Origin: Allodiplogaster sudhausi
Taxonomy: Eukaryota; Nematoda; Chromadorea; Rhabditida; Diplogasteridae
Direction: 5' to 3'
Assembly: GCA_945643635.1 (NCBI GenBank)
Contig: CALZFC010000001.1
Coordinates: forward strand, 7,132,501 to 7,196,500
DNA length: 64,000 nt
The translations under genes were made by a program, and so were the position numbers. Position 1 is the first letter of the stretch, and each line of letters opens with the position of its first letter. Shown here piece after piece: positions 20,807-33,831 of this stretch. The notes under the pieces were generated by a model. It saw only the letters and a list, made by a program, of their open reading frames with translations, did no database searches and was not told the origin of the DNA.

Positions 20807-21118
20807 CTATTCGCGGGCAGAGAACGAAGAAGCCACTGGCGATAGCGGGGAGGACAGAGGAAGAGAACCAGATGAAGAGCGCGCAGTGATCGACGCAGCG
20901 ATTGGTGATCGCGGGGCGGAGAGAGGAAGAGAAGCAGATGAAGAGCGCGCAGAGATCGACGCAGGGACTGGCGATCTCGGGGTGGAGAGAGCGGAAGCCG
21001 AGGAAGGACGCGCAGAGGTCGACTCCGTGAGGAGGGGAGCCGTGATTGAGGTGGAGGGTGGAGATGGGAGGCGTGATCGAGGTGCGGGCACGCGCTTTGC
21101 CACCACCGCTCTATCCAT
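20807..21118 (-). CDS. Candidate 3' terminal exon encoding a Ser/Pro/Ala repeat protein
   Basis: Acceptor gatgttgcag precedes 21118; the exon is open for 104 codons to TAG at 20807-20809, and AATAAA follows at 20800-20795. It encodes repeats of the type ARSSSASLPLSAPRSPIAAS, about 20 residues long (a 60-bp DNA minisatellite unit). Low-complexity Ser/Pro tails like this are usually disordered. Upstream exons are not identified. The opposite strand is also open because of the repeat, so strand choice rests on the splice and polyadenylation signals. Confidence 0.4.
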   Translation of the reverse strand: MDRAVVAKRVPAPRSRLPSPPSTSITAPLLTESTSARPSSASALSTPRSPVPASISARSSSASLPLSAPRSPIAASITARSSSGSLPLSSPLSPVASSFSARE

Positions 21119-21183
21119 CTGCAACATCGCATCATGTCAGTGCTCAAGATTTATTGATGATACTTAAGAGAGCATGTCCGTAA

Positions 21184-22857
21184 GCTTCGAGCGCAGCCTG
21201 CCCCGGGAAAATTGTTATCGAATTCATTAACGGAAAACATTTTGCTTATACAACTCGACCCGCTCTATTTAATGAGACTAATTTCATCATCATCCGATTT
21301 TTTCCCTTCGGGATACACTACCGTAACCCTGAAAATGCATTGAGCCATAAATCCGTTCAAAATATGTTTTGAGAAACGATGTACATATCATTCAATAGCA
21401 TTTCAAAAGCTCTTCAAATTTCATCTAGTGACATGTATTATGAAAATTTTATTTTGGCCTAGAAAATTGGCGTTAAATTATTTGAAGGGTCGATACAGCA
21501 ATTTATGGTCATTTCTACACTCTGGGACCTAGATAGAAAGAAAGAGCGTGAAATTTGCTATGAAATAATCACCATTCAAGAAAAATCCGAGCGTACCAAT
21601 TTTTGCTATGACGCGAGGAATGCGCGCGAGTCGGTCAAAATGGCACATTTTCGGCCGCCGAGGCACCGTGCAAGCGCATTCATCGATCCATAACTACGCT
21701 CAATGTTAATATTACAAAATCGTTAGCATATCATCTAAGAGCTCTCACAGAGATCTTCAAATGCTACATACATACTTTTAATGAAAAGTTTATATTTCTA
21801 TGGAAAATTTCGTTCTGTACTAGAAGAAGGCTTTAAAAACCACTTTACTAACATTTCCGTACTTCCAAACATACATCATAAGAAAGAGCGTGAAATTTGC
21901 TACAAGATAGACTCCTTTCACTAAACTTTCAAGCCTATAATGTTTTGTTATAACTGATAAGAATTGGGCATCAGCTTAGCACAATTTTTCAACGAAAAAA
22001 ATATTGGAATATTCCAATTCGAATAACCTAAACAATCAAATTCTTGGGCGAAAGGACAGTGACGCTACTTTACCTACTCTTATGACTTATAACAAAACAT
22101 TATAGGCTTGAAAGTTTAGTGAAAGGGGTCTATCTCGTAGAAAATTTCACGCTCTTTCTTATGATGTATGTTTGGAAGTGCGGAAATGTTAGTAAAGTAG
22201 TTTTTAAAGCCTTCTTATAGTACAGAACGAAATTTTCCATAGAAATATAAACTTTTCAATAAAAGTATGTATGTAGCATTTGAAGATCTCTGTGAGAGCT
22301 CTTAGATGATATGCTAACGATTTTGTAATATTGACATTGAGCGTAGTTATGGATCGATGAATGCGCTTGCACGGTGCCTCGGCGGCCGAAAATGTGTCAT
22401 TTTGACCGACTCGCGCGCATTGCTCGCGTCATAGAAAACATTGGTACGCTCGGATTTTTCTTGAATGGTGACTATTCGATAGCAAATTTCACGCTCTTTC
22501 TTTCTATCTAGGCTACAGAGTGTAGAAATGAGCAGAAAGTGGCGTGTCGTCCCTTAAAATAATTTAACGCCAATTTTCTCGGCCAAAATAAAATTTTCGT
22601 AAAACATGTTCCTAGATGAAATTTGAAGAGCTTTCAAAATGCTATTGAATGATATGTACATCGTTTCTCAAAACAGATTTTGAACGGATTTATGGCTCAA
22701 TGAATTTTTAGGGTTACGGTAGTGTATCCCGAAGTGAAAAAATCGGATGATGATGAAATTAGTCTCATTAAAAAGAGCGGGTCGAGTTGTATAAGCAAAA
22801 TGTTTTCCGTTAATGAATTCGAAAACAATTTTCCCGAGGCAGGCTGCCTTAAGCGCA
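21184..22857. repeat. Large foldback element 3 (arms about 780 bp)
   Basis: Left arm about 21184-21965 and right arm about 22078-22857 are inverted copies with scattered mismatches; the spacer is about 110 bp. Outer ends contain GCAGCCTG with AACTCGACCCGCTC, and its mirror GAGCGGGTCGAGTT. Both arms include the sequence also found at 14945-15130. More diverged than foldbacks 1 and 2. Confidence 0.85.
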
Positions 22858-23700
22858 TGCTCGACTCTTACAGAGAAGCTCTCTTAAAAATTCTAGTAGA
22901 AACTAAACAACTTGTCATGCCGTGAAGCCGAGCCCCGCCCAGAGGTGCTAACGGGCCCAAAAATTTTTTCTTTGGGCGGTTACCCCTACATACACCCAAC
23001 AAGGACACGAGAGCAAGCGATAATATGTACATAGCAAAGTAAACCTCTTACCTTCTTCGACAAAAGTGACGTGGTCGACCAACTGCCGCTCGCCTCGGCC
23101 TTTCCGTTACTGCACGGCTCTGGTTTTCTTCTCTGCAAGATGGTTTTAAATAGTTTTATATAGTCTGAAATGAAACAATTTCCATTCGAATGAAATAACA
23201 CAAACACACAGGTAAAAAATATTCGCCTTCACTTTTAACAGAACTATTCCACTCCTTGTAAGTAACTCAAGGCTAACCTCGGAGGTTAGCCTCACGCTAA
23301 CACCCTCAAAGAATTCGGTGATTGAGTCGTTTGATGAAATGGCATATTTTGTGGTCTGAAATAAATTGTCGATTGGATCACTTGCTCTCTCTTGCCCGCC
23401 ATTTAGTCTGCACTGATAGCACGACATGGTATTACATTTATTTGAATATGTTGTCACATCTAAAATTGATGTATGAATAAATAAATAAATAAAGTTGTTG
23501 AACACTGGAGGAACCTCGGTCTCGTCAATGCCGGTGCCTATTTCATGGATATTGCAACTTATCGTCAACTTATCGTTCATCGTCTGTTCCGGCTTCATGC
23601 CAGTGCACGTTCCATCAGTCGTTGTTTCTTCCTCCGCATGAACCTCCAAACATTTATTGGAATCAAAAGTGACTAGGAATTGTATCAGTCATAGAAATAT
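22858..23700 (-). other. Possible exons of an unidentified minus-strand gene
   Basis: Frames around 23649-23515 (KCLEVHAEEETTTDGTCTG...), 23407-23225 (LNGGQERASDPIDNL...) and about 23132-23050 (RRKPEPCSNGKAEAS, donor AAG|GTAAGAG) are bounded by plausible splice sites, but the first junction does not fit in phase. The first piece is Cys- and Thr-rich, as in secreted or extracellular proteins. I do not recognise it. Confidence 0.3.
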
Positions 23701-23907
23701 AAATTTAAAAAAAAATCCACTTCCCTCCTCTGACTGACCATTGGGCACTGAACTCTCGGCTGACGTTTCAGAGGACCGCAGTAATGAATATTGCTGGCCG
23801 GAAACGTGAAGCGATCAGTCTCCCTTTAAAGTCATAGAGATTTTAGCCCAGATTTTGGCCAACAATCCTGTTTCTACTCTCTACACCAGGCTTTCTGTGT
23901 CCCTAGT

Positions 23908-24666
23908 TCAAGCAGTCGGCAGCGACACATATCCCCCTGACTCGCTGTTATTGGAAGGAGTGCAGGCGGATGGATCGAGATCGCCGGAGGGGGCGGCCGG
24001 CGAAGCATGAGGAGAGGCGTGCAAGGAACGAGGACACGTCACGCGACCCGGGGCCTTCTCGTTCTAAAATTGAATAGCAAGAGTAAAGCTTGAAGCACAC
24101 TAAAATTAATAGGCTCACTGACCACGTTGTCGGGAAGAACGGTGCTAGGCGTGACGCGAGGGTTGGGCAAAGATGCAGAGCTGCCACTGCAATTTGCAAA
24201 GAATCTTGTTTATATGATTTTTTTTCAAAAGTCGATTTAATAAAAAAATAAAGTATATAAATTAATGCCTTACACTGCAGAAGTCTGCTTCTTCTGCAGT
24301 CGGCAGCTGTTATGACTTCTTATTACTTGTTCGTGCTGGTGATGGCGGTGGAGAGGAGAGTGAAGAGGGAGATGTCGGTGGTGAAGGTGAAATCTTGAAT
24401 TTTTAAATTGTATTGTTGTGTTTTCTTTTTAAATATTCAAGCAATTTATTGCTCTTCTATACCGATTTTCATTTCCTCATTCTCAACTTACTTTCGACAG
24501 ATGAAATAGCAGACGATTGAGACGATGACGAGACTCAGAACAACTACTGCGAAGACTATGAGAAGGACCTTTTCCCAGGAATACGGGTGGAGCGAAGGCA
24601 TATAGGTGGAGAGCAAAAGTGGAGAAGTCATATTGGTGGAGAAGTAAAGTGGAGTAGGTGGTACGT
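23908..24666 (-). CDS. C-terminal exons of a type I membrane protein
   Basis: Three minus-strand exons, 24666-24492, 24186-24123 and 24063-23908, join with matching phases (2, 0) and end in TGA. Exon 1 encodes a Pro/Ser/Thr-rich stalk (VPPTPLYFSTN...) and one strong membrane helix, VLLIVFAVVVLSLVIVSIV, followed by CYFICR. The other exons give a Ser/Pro-rich cytoplasmic tail (NPRVTPSTVLPDNV, SPHASPAAPSGD, ending GGYVSLPTA). Topology and tail suggest a receptor, mucin-like or ADAM-type surface protein, but the extracellular part is not recognisable here. A Thr/Ser-rich piece near 24920 may be an upstream exon. Confidence 0.5.
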
Positions 24667-25369
24667 CTGGAAAATCTGGAAGAGGAAAGTGAGGGGAGTG
24701 GAGAAGGAGGGAATGTTAAAGGGGGGACGATGAAGATGAAGAGGAAATGTTACGGTGGGAAGGAGGTGTTTGTTAAAATCAGATGAGCGAATGGTTGCCA
24801 GGGATGTCAAGAACGTAGAACAATATAATGATGATTGATATAATTTCATTAAATACATTGTATAAAAAAATTTGAAATAGAATGTCAAACTGGAGGAGGA
24901 TGTTGAATTCGACCGATTCATATCGAAGCTTATGAAGAAAATGAAGCAAAGCCAGTGATTTCGTTAGTCAGGCATTTCGAAATTAGATATTCCATTGTCA
25001 CGTGGCAATAGCAAAGATATTTACCATGAGGTTAGTTGTACTATGAAGCGGTATATTAATGGTAAGGAAATCTAAACAGTTTGACTAGTACGTTTGGATA
25101 TTTCATGTACATATTTACATATTTCTTTTTTTCTACACTGCTGTATTTCTCTCGCTCTCTCTTTTCTCTCTCTGCTTTGGTCAATTTGCCGTTAGTGCGA
25201 ACTAAGTCAGCAATGACGCTACTTCGGTTTCGGCCAGGACATTTTGCACAGAGTTTCAATGGTTTAAAGTCTCTATAAGACTCAAGGAGGCTGTATAGGC
25301 GCCTGTCCCATTAATTTTTGTTTTCTTTTACTTTGAAAACTTTATGAGGGATGTACATATGTATGTATG
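24667..25369. other. No supported gene
   Basis: AT-rich sequence with a short CT-rich tract (25145-25185). One possible upstream exon of the membrane-protein gene lies near 24920. Otherwise nothing that I can support. Confidence 0.5.
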
Positions 25370-25809
25370 TACCGTATTTTCTCTATTAGTACCCCCCCCC
25401 CTTTATTAGAACCCCCCTCATATAGTACCCCCCTCTAAAAATGGCATTGCAAAATAGAACCCCTCCCTCTAGTAGAACCCCCCCCCTCCAATAGTACCCC
25501 CCCCCCCTAACAGTCTAATACCTCATCTCCAGATGTACTTCGAACGGATCCTGGAGGCATTTCCAATGAACTGATGCCAAATTCATGAAAAATCTACTGT
25601 AAATCGGATATTCCAGCCATGATTCCATTGAATTCGGGCTACGATTCTACTTTTTTTGTGAATGAAATGTTCTGATTAAATTTTTAGTGTCGCACATTGA
25701 GAAATAGAACCCCTCCCTCTAATAGAACCCCTCCCTCTAATAGTGCCCCCCTCTCGCAGGGGTATTGAAAAATAGAACCCCCGGGGGTACTAATAGAGAA
25801 AATACGGTA
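25370..25809. mobile_element. TA-flanked MITE with C-rich internal repeats
   Basis: Terminal inverted repeats of about 25 bp (CCGTATTTTCTCTATTAGTA plus a C run) lie at both ends, each bordered by TA. The interior consists of diverged repeats of the type CCTCTAATAGAACCCCT and runs of C. About 440 bp, no coding capacity. The TA duplication and TIRs fit a Tc1/mariner-superfamily non-autonomous element. Confidence 0.85.
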
Positions 25810-26241
25810 TGTATTTATTAATTTCTTTTAATTACAATTTTAAAAAAAACTTGAGCCAGATGGTCACTTATCATTGGAAATATTGATTAAATAGCACACA
25901 GCACAGATAGTATAAGAAGGCCGAAGTATCAAGCAGAACTATATTGTTTCCGATTGGCGCCGGAGCTAAATAGTTCACCCTCACGCTTCTATCCATAGCT
26001 CATCTAAAGGGAACCCAATAGTATTCCGCGATAGCTCGGCATGGCCGAACTATTACGGTTATCCGGCACCCCACCCTGGCAGCGGGCCAGCCCTCGCTCC
26101 ACCCTCCCCCCTTTCCTTCTCCGCTACCCTCCAATGCTCTCTCCCTTCCACCCACCCTTCCCTGCTGCCCCTAAATCTTTCTTTCCATTCAAAAATGGAT
26201 AAAATGCAATACCAACACTTCAAATTTAGTTATAGCAATAT

Positions 26242-26878
<637 letters not shown>

Positions 26879-27237
26879 GGCGTTTCTTCGTAGTAACAAA
26901 CAGTGAGCACGAAAACTGCAAAGAAGAAAACATTACACGTATGCAGGTTTTCTTTAAATAACGGAAGGAGGCGTGACGAAACGCAAAAAAAGTCTAAGTA
27001 GCAATAAGTTAGACGTCAAAGCAAAGAAGGCGGGGCGTGACTCCGCTAGGAGTAAGCTGAGCAGTGACAAATACAGGAGAGGGAGAGTATTTGGAGGGGC
27101 CAAGAAGATAGGGAACGGTGGCGTTTTGTTTAGATGCGAGCGAGCGGACGAGCGAGGGAGAAAAGGGAGAGAGCGAGAGAAAGAGAACAGCAAGGACGCG
27201 AGAGGGAAAAAAACAGCCGGCTGCCAAACTGACTAGT

Positions 27238-27820
27238 TTAGTGTTGCTTCTTCGTGAAGGAGCATCCCTCGGTGAGATGCGCCTCTCCTCCGGTCGGCTG
27301 GCACAGCACCGTGTTGCAGCCAACGACGGATTGGGCGTGGCTGAAAATCGAATTAACGATACATCTATGTCCACTAAAGATCGTTTTAGAAAGAAATACG
27401 CAGTTTAATTATCCATATAAAATGTGTGTATGCTGACATACCTAAAATACTGAAAAAACCAGAATTTAGAACCGTTTTTCTAACGCAATCAAGCTAAATT
27501 AAAGTGAAATTAGTACATATTCCGTACAGAAATCAGTACTTTATCGAAAACCATCGAACATAGCGAGAAAGGACATAGCAGCAATTATTCCATTTATTCC
27601 CGCTTCCCAGTGATGTTATTCAAAATGAAGAAGGTCTTGCAGTTTGAAATCAAAAACCCCAACAAATGGACGCTTGCCATTTAAAAGGGCTGGTTATGAA
27701 CCTGAAGACGGTGGTGACGTCCATGAATAAGGAATTTGGGTACTGGACGAGGCGCTTGAGCTTGCAGCGCTCGCGCTCCTTAACCGGGTCCGGATGCAGA
27801 ATATCGCGTGCGAGCGGCAT
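27238..27820 (-). CDS. RPS27-like protein without zinc knuckle, copy 1
   Basis: Exon 27820-27702 (start [17 protein letters not shown], then [15 protein letters not shown]) and exon 27340-27238 ([19 protein letters not shown], ending CSFTKKQH) join in phase with good splice sites. This is eS27, a 40S ribosomal subunit protein with one C4 zinc finger. Two in-frame deletions remove the zinc site: the first Cys-x2-Cys segment after FMDV (about 8 residues, leaving FMDVTTVF) and three residues at VVxCVGC, leaving VVGC. The product would be 73 residues against about 83-84 normally. No stop or frameshift. Either an expressed paralogue that lost zinc binding or a pseudogene with only in-frame lesions. 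Confidence 0.85.
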
Positions 27821-28379
27821 CTTTCAGTGAACTTCCAGTCGAGCGAGCTGCTGGAAAAGCAACAAAGTTGGCAAGGTTCCAAGAATGAATTAACTCAAAT
27901 TCGAAATATGACGATAATGATGCAATAAGCCGGCTTTAAGCGAACAAATAGCAATCAGCACTATGTTTCCGTATTAAAATTTCAGTGTCAAAAATAAAAC
28001 GCTAAACCACAAAGTATTTAGTAGCTTTCAGCATAAGTCATTGTGATGAAATATCGCTGCTTTCACGCTTTTGCAAACAGCAAGAATGGGCGGAGAAGCG
28101 AAGAATGCGACTCGTAAACAACCAGACATCGGATGGTTTTTCGGCCATCGAATGGATCGAGGCGAGCATGAAAGCTGCGTTAGGGCATACTAGAAGTGTC
28201 CGCATCGAAATAAAACGGCGAGCTCTAAGTAGCTTTCAAAGAAATCTGTAATATTGCACAATTCATTGCAACGAGAAAACTCGGGCCAACCGACACAAAA
28301 GCTATCACAACGAGCAAATGAATATCCGGAAGAGTTCACCGAACATGGAAAACATACAAAAATTTGATTAAAAGAACAA

Positions 28380-28870
28380 ACTAGTTAACTAAGTTAAGCT
28401 ACTTTCTGGAGTACTACTGCTTTAGGGAGCTAAAGAACTTAAAAGAGCTAAGAAGTGTTTAGGAGTTTTTAGAGTTCAGGTGCTCACTTAAGCTTAGGGA
28501 GTTAAAGAAGAATTTCAGAGTTTTTAGAGTTCAGGAGCTCAGTTTAGCTTAGGGAGTTAAAGAAGGGTTAAGAAGTTTTTAGAGTTTCGGGACTCAGCTA
28601 AGCTTAGGGACGAATAATTAAGGAGTTTTAGAGTTCAGGCTCTCAGCTAAGCTTAGGGAGCTAAAGAAGAGTTAGGGAGTTTTTAAAGTTTCGGGACTCA
28701 GCAAAGCTTAGGGAGTAAAAGAAGAGTTAAGGAGTTTTTAGAGTTCAGGGTCTTAGTTAAGCGTAGGGAGTTAAAGAAGAGCTAATCAGTTTTTAGCTGG
28801 AGTGTAAGAAGAGAAAAGAAGACATCAAAGGCTTTAAGAAGAGTTCAGAGCACGACAATACACAAAACAT
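28380..28870. repeat. Minisatellite, inverted relative to the one at 4.8-5.6 kb
   Basis: Repeated motif AGTTTTTAGAGTTCAGG followed by AGCTTAGGGAGTTAAAGAAG, period near 50 bp, about 8 diverged units. It is the reverse complement family of 4751-5632. Right after it (28930-29040) come short repeats of GAACCGCAAAAAC type and (29080-29270) GAGCTGAGATGGCC-type repeats. Confidence 0.85.
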
Positions 28871-30612
28871 CAATTGGCATAATTTTATTATGTACTATGT
28901 ATTTCAGATGACTGTAAGTGAACCTGGCCGCGAAAACTGCGGTTCCAAGCGTTCGAAAGGAACCGCAAAAACAGCAGTTCCATGCGAACGGAAGAAACCG
29001 CAAAATTCGCAGATCCAAGCGTTCGCAAGGAACTACAAAAAATGAGCGGTGGCCGTCGTTTTACAATTAATAAAAAAAAACTATTTAAAAAGGCCTATCC
29101 CGGCTCCACTGCACATAGAGCTAAGAAAGCCATCTGAGCTCGACGTATCGCCGCGCCAAGAAGGCCATCTCAGCTCGACGGCACGCCGAACTGAGACGGC
29201 CAACTCAGCTCCACTGAACGCAGAGCCAAGAAGGCCACATTAGCTCAGCGTAATGCAGAGCGAGGAAGCCAGAGTTAAGTTGAGGAGCAACCTCAAGCTT
29301 GAGAAATTAAACCTGCTCTGGACAGAAAGCGCTGGATGCGTATGTATTTGCGCAACCTATACCGGCCGAGTTTTCTAAGGGAGTTCATGATGCTGAGTGT
29401 GCGTACTTGGAAGTGCCAAAAAATTATTATTTTAAGAATTTTACTGCTTTAAATGTTACATAAGATTACAAAAAAAATCAGAGAGTAAGAGTAGAGTGAG
29501 AGAGACATGATAGAACTCTCTCTCTCTCTTTCTCTCTCTAAGTCGTCTCTCTCTCTCTTTCTTTCAATGTGAACAGGCTTCTTCAGGACTTGATCGTTTA
29601 CTTGTAAGTGTCTGTGAGAACGCTCAACGTGAATTATATACATCTCTCTGTAGCTCATTACAAAGCTGTTACTTTGTACAATTCATTGGTATAGCGAGAG
29701 AGTCAACTTTCGGTCTCTTTGTAAGTATTTTAATGTGTTTTAATCGGAAAAAAAGCGTAAACGCACACATGATGGCATTGTGCCAAAAACTTTAAATGAC
29801 TTGTGAATGCGTTCAATGAACACGAAAAAATGCAAATTTTTGCAGAGAGACAGAGGAATGCGAGAGGAAGACAGAGAAATAGAGAGAGAGAGTGGAAAAG
29901 TAAGTTGTAAGTGTATATATTTAATGTTTTTCATGTGTTTGGCTGCATGCATGGTTGAGACAGCGCGAATTGGCAAAGTGCCAATAATTATGAGGTGCAA
30001 AGAGGTGCGAAGAAATGAGCGAAATGAGGTGCAATGTGTGTTTTTTCTGCTTGCGCAGATTTTTTGCGATTTATTATGAATATTTACGTTAAGTATTGTG
30101 TACTTACAGAGTTGTAAGCAGCATAATTGAGACTTTTGAGTTTAAAGAGCCAAAGGTCCTCGCACGAATTTGATCATACTGTACACGGCAAGAGTTTTGC
30201 TGAGAGCTTATTGGTCGGCTGAGGGGAGGAGCTTATGTCTTGTTTTCTTAATTCTCTCGATGGTGGTGCGTTCTCGCTTGTTCTCTGCCTCTCTCGCAAA
30301 CCACGCCTCCCTCTCGCACACGCTAAAATGTTCGCAGACACGTAAGGGCTTATGAGGAGTACAGGGAACTAAGTAGCAATAAGTTAGACGTCAAAGCAAA
30401 GAAGGCGGGGCGTGACTCCGCTAGGAGTAAGCGGAGCAGTGACAAATACAGGAGAGGGAGAGTATTTGGAGGGGCCAAGAAGATAGGGAACGGTGGCGTT
30501 TTGTTTAGATGCGAGCGAGCGGACGAGCGAGGGAGAAAAGGGAGAGAGCGAGAGAAAGAGAACAGCAAGGACGCGAGAGGGAAAAAAACAGCCGGCTGCC
30601 AAACTGACTAGT

Positions 30613-31195
30613 TTAGTGTTGCTTCTTCGTGAAGGAGCATCCCTCGGTGAGATGCGCCTCTCCTCCGGTCGGCTGGCACAGCACCGTGTTGCAGCCAACG
30701 ACGGATTGGGCGTGGCTGAAAATCGAATTAACGATACATCTATGTCCACTAAAGATCGTTTTAGAAAGAAATACGCAGTTTAATTATCCATATAAAATGT
30801 GTGTATGCTGACATACCTAAAATACTGAAAAAATCAGAATTTAGAACCGTTTTTCTAACGCAATCAAGCTAAATTAAAGTGAAATTAGTACATATTCCGT
30901 ACAGAAATCAGTACTTTATCGAAAACCATCGAACATAGCGAGAAAGGACATAGCAGCAATTATTCCATTTATTCCCGCTTCCCAGTGATGTTATTCAAAA
31001 TGAAGAAGGTCTTGCAGTTTGAAATCAAAAACCCCAACAAATGGACGCTTTCCATTTAAAAGGGCTGGTTATGAACCTGAAGACGGTGGTGACGTCCATG
31101 AATAAGGAATTTGGGTACTGGACGAGGCGCTCGAGCTTGCAGCGCTCGCGCTCCTTAACCGGGTCCGGATGCAGAATATCGCGTGCGAGCGGCAT
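30613..31195 (-). CDS. RPS27-like protein without zinc knuckle, copy 2
   Basis: Exons 31195-31077 and 30715-30613, same structure and the same two in-frame deletions as the copy 3375 bp upstream. One coding change was noticed: the codon after CKL is GAG (Glu) here and AAG (Lys) in copy 1, a charge reversal in a basic stretch of eS27. Because both copies share the deletions, these lesions predate the duplication. Confidence 0.85.
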
Positions 31196-31754
31196 CTTTC
31201 AGTGAACTTCCAGTCGAGCGAGCTGCTGGAAAAGCAACAAAGTTGGCAAGGTTCCAAGAATGAATTAACTCAAATTCGAAATATGACGATAATGATGCAA
31301 TAAGCCGGCTTTAAGCGAACAAATAGCAATCAGCACTATGTTTCCGTATTAAAATTTCAGTGTCAAAAATAAAACGCTAAACCACAAAGTATTTAGTAGC
31401 TTTCAGCATAAGTCATTGTGATGAAATATCGCTGCTTTCACGCTTTTGCAAACAGCAAGAATGGGCGGAGAAGCGAAGAATGCGACTCGTAAACAACCAG
31501 ACATCGGATGGTTTTTCGGCCATCGAATGGATCGAGGCGAGCATGAAAGCTGCGTTAGGGCATACTAGAAGTGTCCGCATCGAAATAAAACGGCGAGCTC
31601 TAAGTAGCTTTCAAAGAAATCTGTAATATTGCACAATTCATTGCAACGAGAAAACTCGGGCCAACCGACACAAAAGCTATCACAACGAGCAAATGAATAT
31701 CCGGAAGAGTTCACCGAACATGGAAAACATACAAAAATTTGATTAAAAGAACAA

Positions 31755-32235
31755 ACTAGTTAACTAAGTTAAGCTACTTTCTGGAGTACTACTGCTTTAG
31801 GGAGCTAAAGAACTTAAAAGAGCTAAGAAGTGTTTAGGAGTTTTTAGAGTTCAGGTGCTCACTTAAGCTTAGGGAGTTAAAGAAGAATTTCAGAGTTTTT
31901 AGAGTTCAGGAGCTCAGTTTAGCTTAGGGAGTTAAAGAAGGGTTAAGAAGTTTTTAGAGTTTCGGGACTCAGCTATGCTTAGGGACGAATAATTAAGGAG
32001 TTTTAGAGTTCAGGCTCTCAGCTAAGCTTAGGGAGCTAAAGAAGAGTTAGGGAGTTTTTAAAGTTTCGGGACTCAGCAAAGCTTAGGGAGTAAAAGAAGA
32101 GTTAAGGAGTTTTTAGAGTTCAGGGTCTTAGTTAAGCGTAGGGAGTTAAAGAAGAGCTAATCAGTTTTTAGCTGGAGTGTAAGAAGAGAAAAGAAGACAT
32201 CAAAGGCTTTAAGAAGAGTTCAGAGCACGACAATA
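31755..32235. repeat. Minisatellite, second copy within duplication unit 2
   Basis: Same array as 28380-28870, carried along by the segmental duplication. Confidence 0.85.
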
Positions 32236-33831
32236 CACAAAACATCAATTGGCATAATTTTATTATGTACTATGTATTTCAGATGACTGTAAGTGAACCT
32301 GGCCGCGAAAACTGCGGTTCCAAGCGTTCGAAAGGAACCGCAAAAACAGCAGTTCCATGCGAACGGAAGAAACCGCAAAATTCGCAGATCCAAGCGTTCG
32401 CAAGGAACTACAAAAAATGAGCGGTGGCCGTCGTTTTACAATTAATAAAAAAAAACTATTTAAAAAGGCCTATCCCGGCTCCACTGCACATAGAGCTAAG
32501 AAAGCCATCTGAGCTCGACGTATCGCCGCGCCAAGAAGGCCATCTCAGCTCGACGGCACGCCGAACTGAGACGGCCAACTCAGCTCCACTGAACGCAGAG
32601 CCAAGAAGGCCACATTAGCTCAGCGTAATGCAGAGCGAGGAAGCCAGAGTTAAGTTGAGGAGCAACCTCAAGCTTGAGAAATTAAACCTGCTCTGGACAG
32701 AAAGCGCTGGATGCGTATGTATTTGCGCAACCTATACCGGCCGAGTTTTCTAAGGGAGTTCATGATGCTGTTAAAGCTGTTACTTTGTACAATTCATTGG
32801 TATAGCGAGAGAGTCAATTTTCGGTCTCTTTGTAAGTATTTTAATGTGTTTTAATCGGAAAAAAATGCGTAAACGCACACATGATGGCATTGTGCCAAAA
32901 ACTTTAAATGACTTGTGAATGCGTTCAATGAACACGAAAAAATGCAAATTTTTGCAGAGAGACAGAGGAATGCGAGAGGAAGACAGAGAAATAGAGAGAG
33001 AGAGTGGAAAAGTAAGTTGTAAGTGTATATATTTAATGTTTTTCATGTGTTTGGCTGCATGTATGGTTGAGACAGCGCGAATTGGCAAAGTGCCAATAAT
33101 TATGAGGTGCAAAGAGGTGCGAAGAAATGAGCGAAATGAGGTGCAATGTGTGTTTTTTCTGCTTGCGCAGATTTTTTGCGATTTATTATGAATATTTACG
33201 TTAAGTATTGTGTACTTACAGAGTTGTAAGCAGCATAATTGAGACTTTTGAGTTTAAAGAGCCAAAGGTCCTCGCACGAATTTGATCATACTGTACACGG
33301 CAAGAGTTTTGCTGAGAGCTTATTGGTCGGCTGAGGGGAGGAGCTTATGTCTTGTTTTCTTAATTCTCTCGATGGTGGTGCGTTCTCGCTTGTTCTCTGC
33401 CTCTCTCGCAAACCACGCCTCCCTCTCGCACACGCTAAAATGTTCGCAGACACGTAAGGGCTTATGAGGAGTACAGGGAACTTGTGAACTATCTAGAGGA
33501 ATATAAGCATATACAAAAACCGAAATCACGCCAGATGGTTTTTCGAATGTGGGCGCTCTCGCGCTCTCACTGAGTATCGCACGGGTATTATAGTTGATGT
33601 CTAGTTTTCGCGTTGGGAATTTCTGGAATTTTGCCAAGCGCGCCCTTTTCGAGGCCAGTGTGATTTGCAAGAATTTCATCTGTACCAGTTCGGTTTCTTG
33701 TGAAAAGTTGCGTACGACTCGTAATATGTTGTTACACGTTGGCTTTGCTAATTTTTATGAGTTCGTGACTGAAGTGATAGTATAACATTAGGTTTATTTG
33801 GTAGCGATTTTACCTTTTTTTAGCGGTAAGA

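Larger units (their letters stand above)
26994..30368. repeat. 3.4-kb tandem segmental duplication, unit 1
   Basis: Unit 1 (26994-30368) and unit 2 (30369-33480) are near-identical at an offset of 3375 bp. The units abut directly at CTAAGTAGCAATAAG. Unit 1 carries 263 bp absent from unit 2 (about 29397-29660), containing a CT tract. Each unit holds an RPS27-like gene, an inverted minisatellite, and ends at GAGGAGTACAGGGAAC. Confidence 0.9.
30369..33480. repeat. 3.4-kb tandem segmental duplication, unit 2
   Basis: Second unit, 263 bp shorter than unit 1. It differs by few substitutions, so the duplication is recent. It ends at the same GAGGAGTACAGGGAAC sequence and then passes into single-copy sequence. 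Confidence 0.9.

Noticed and set aside
26961..27374. Frames opposite and beside the RPS27 exons, repeated at 30.3-30.8 kb
   Set aside because: They overlap the recognised RPS27 exons on the other strand or out of frame; duplicated only because the whole unit is duplicated.
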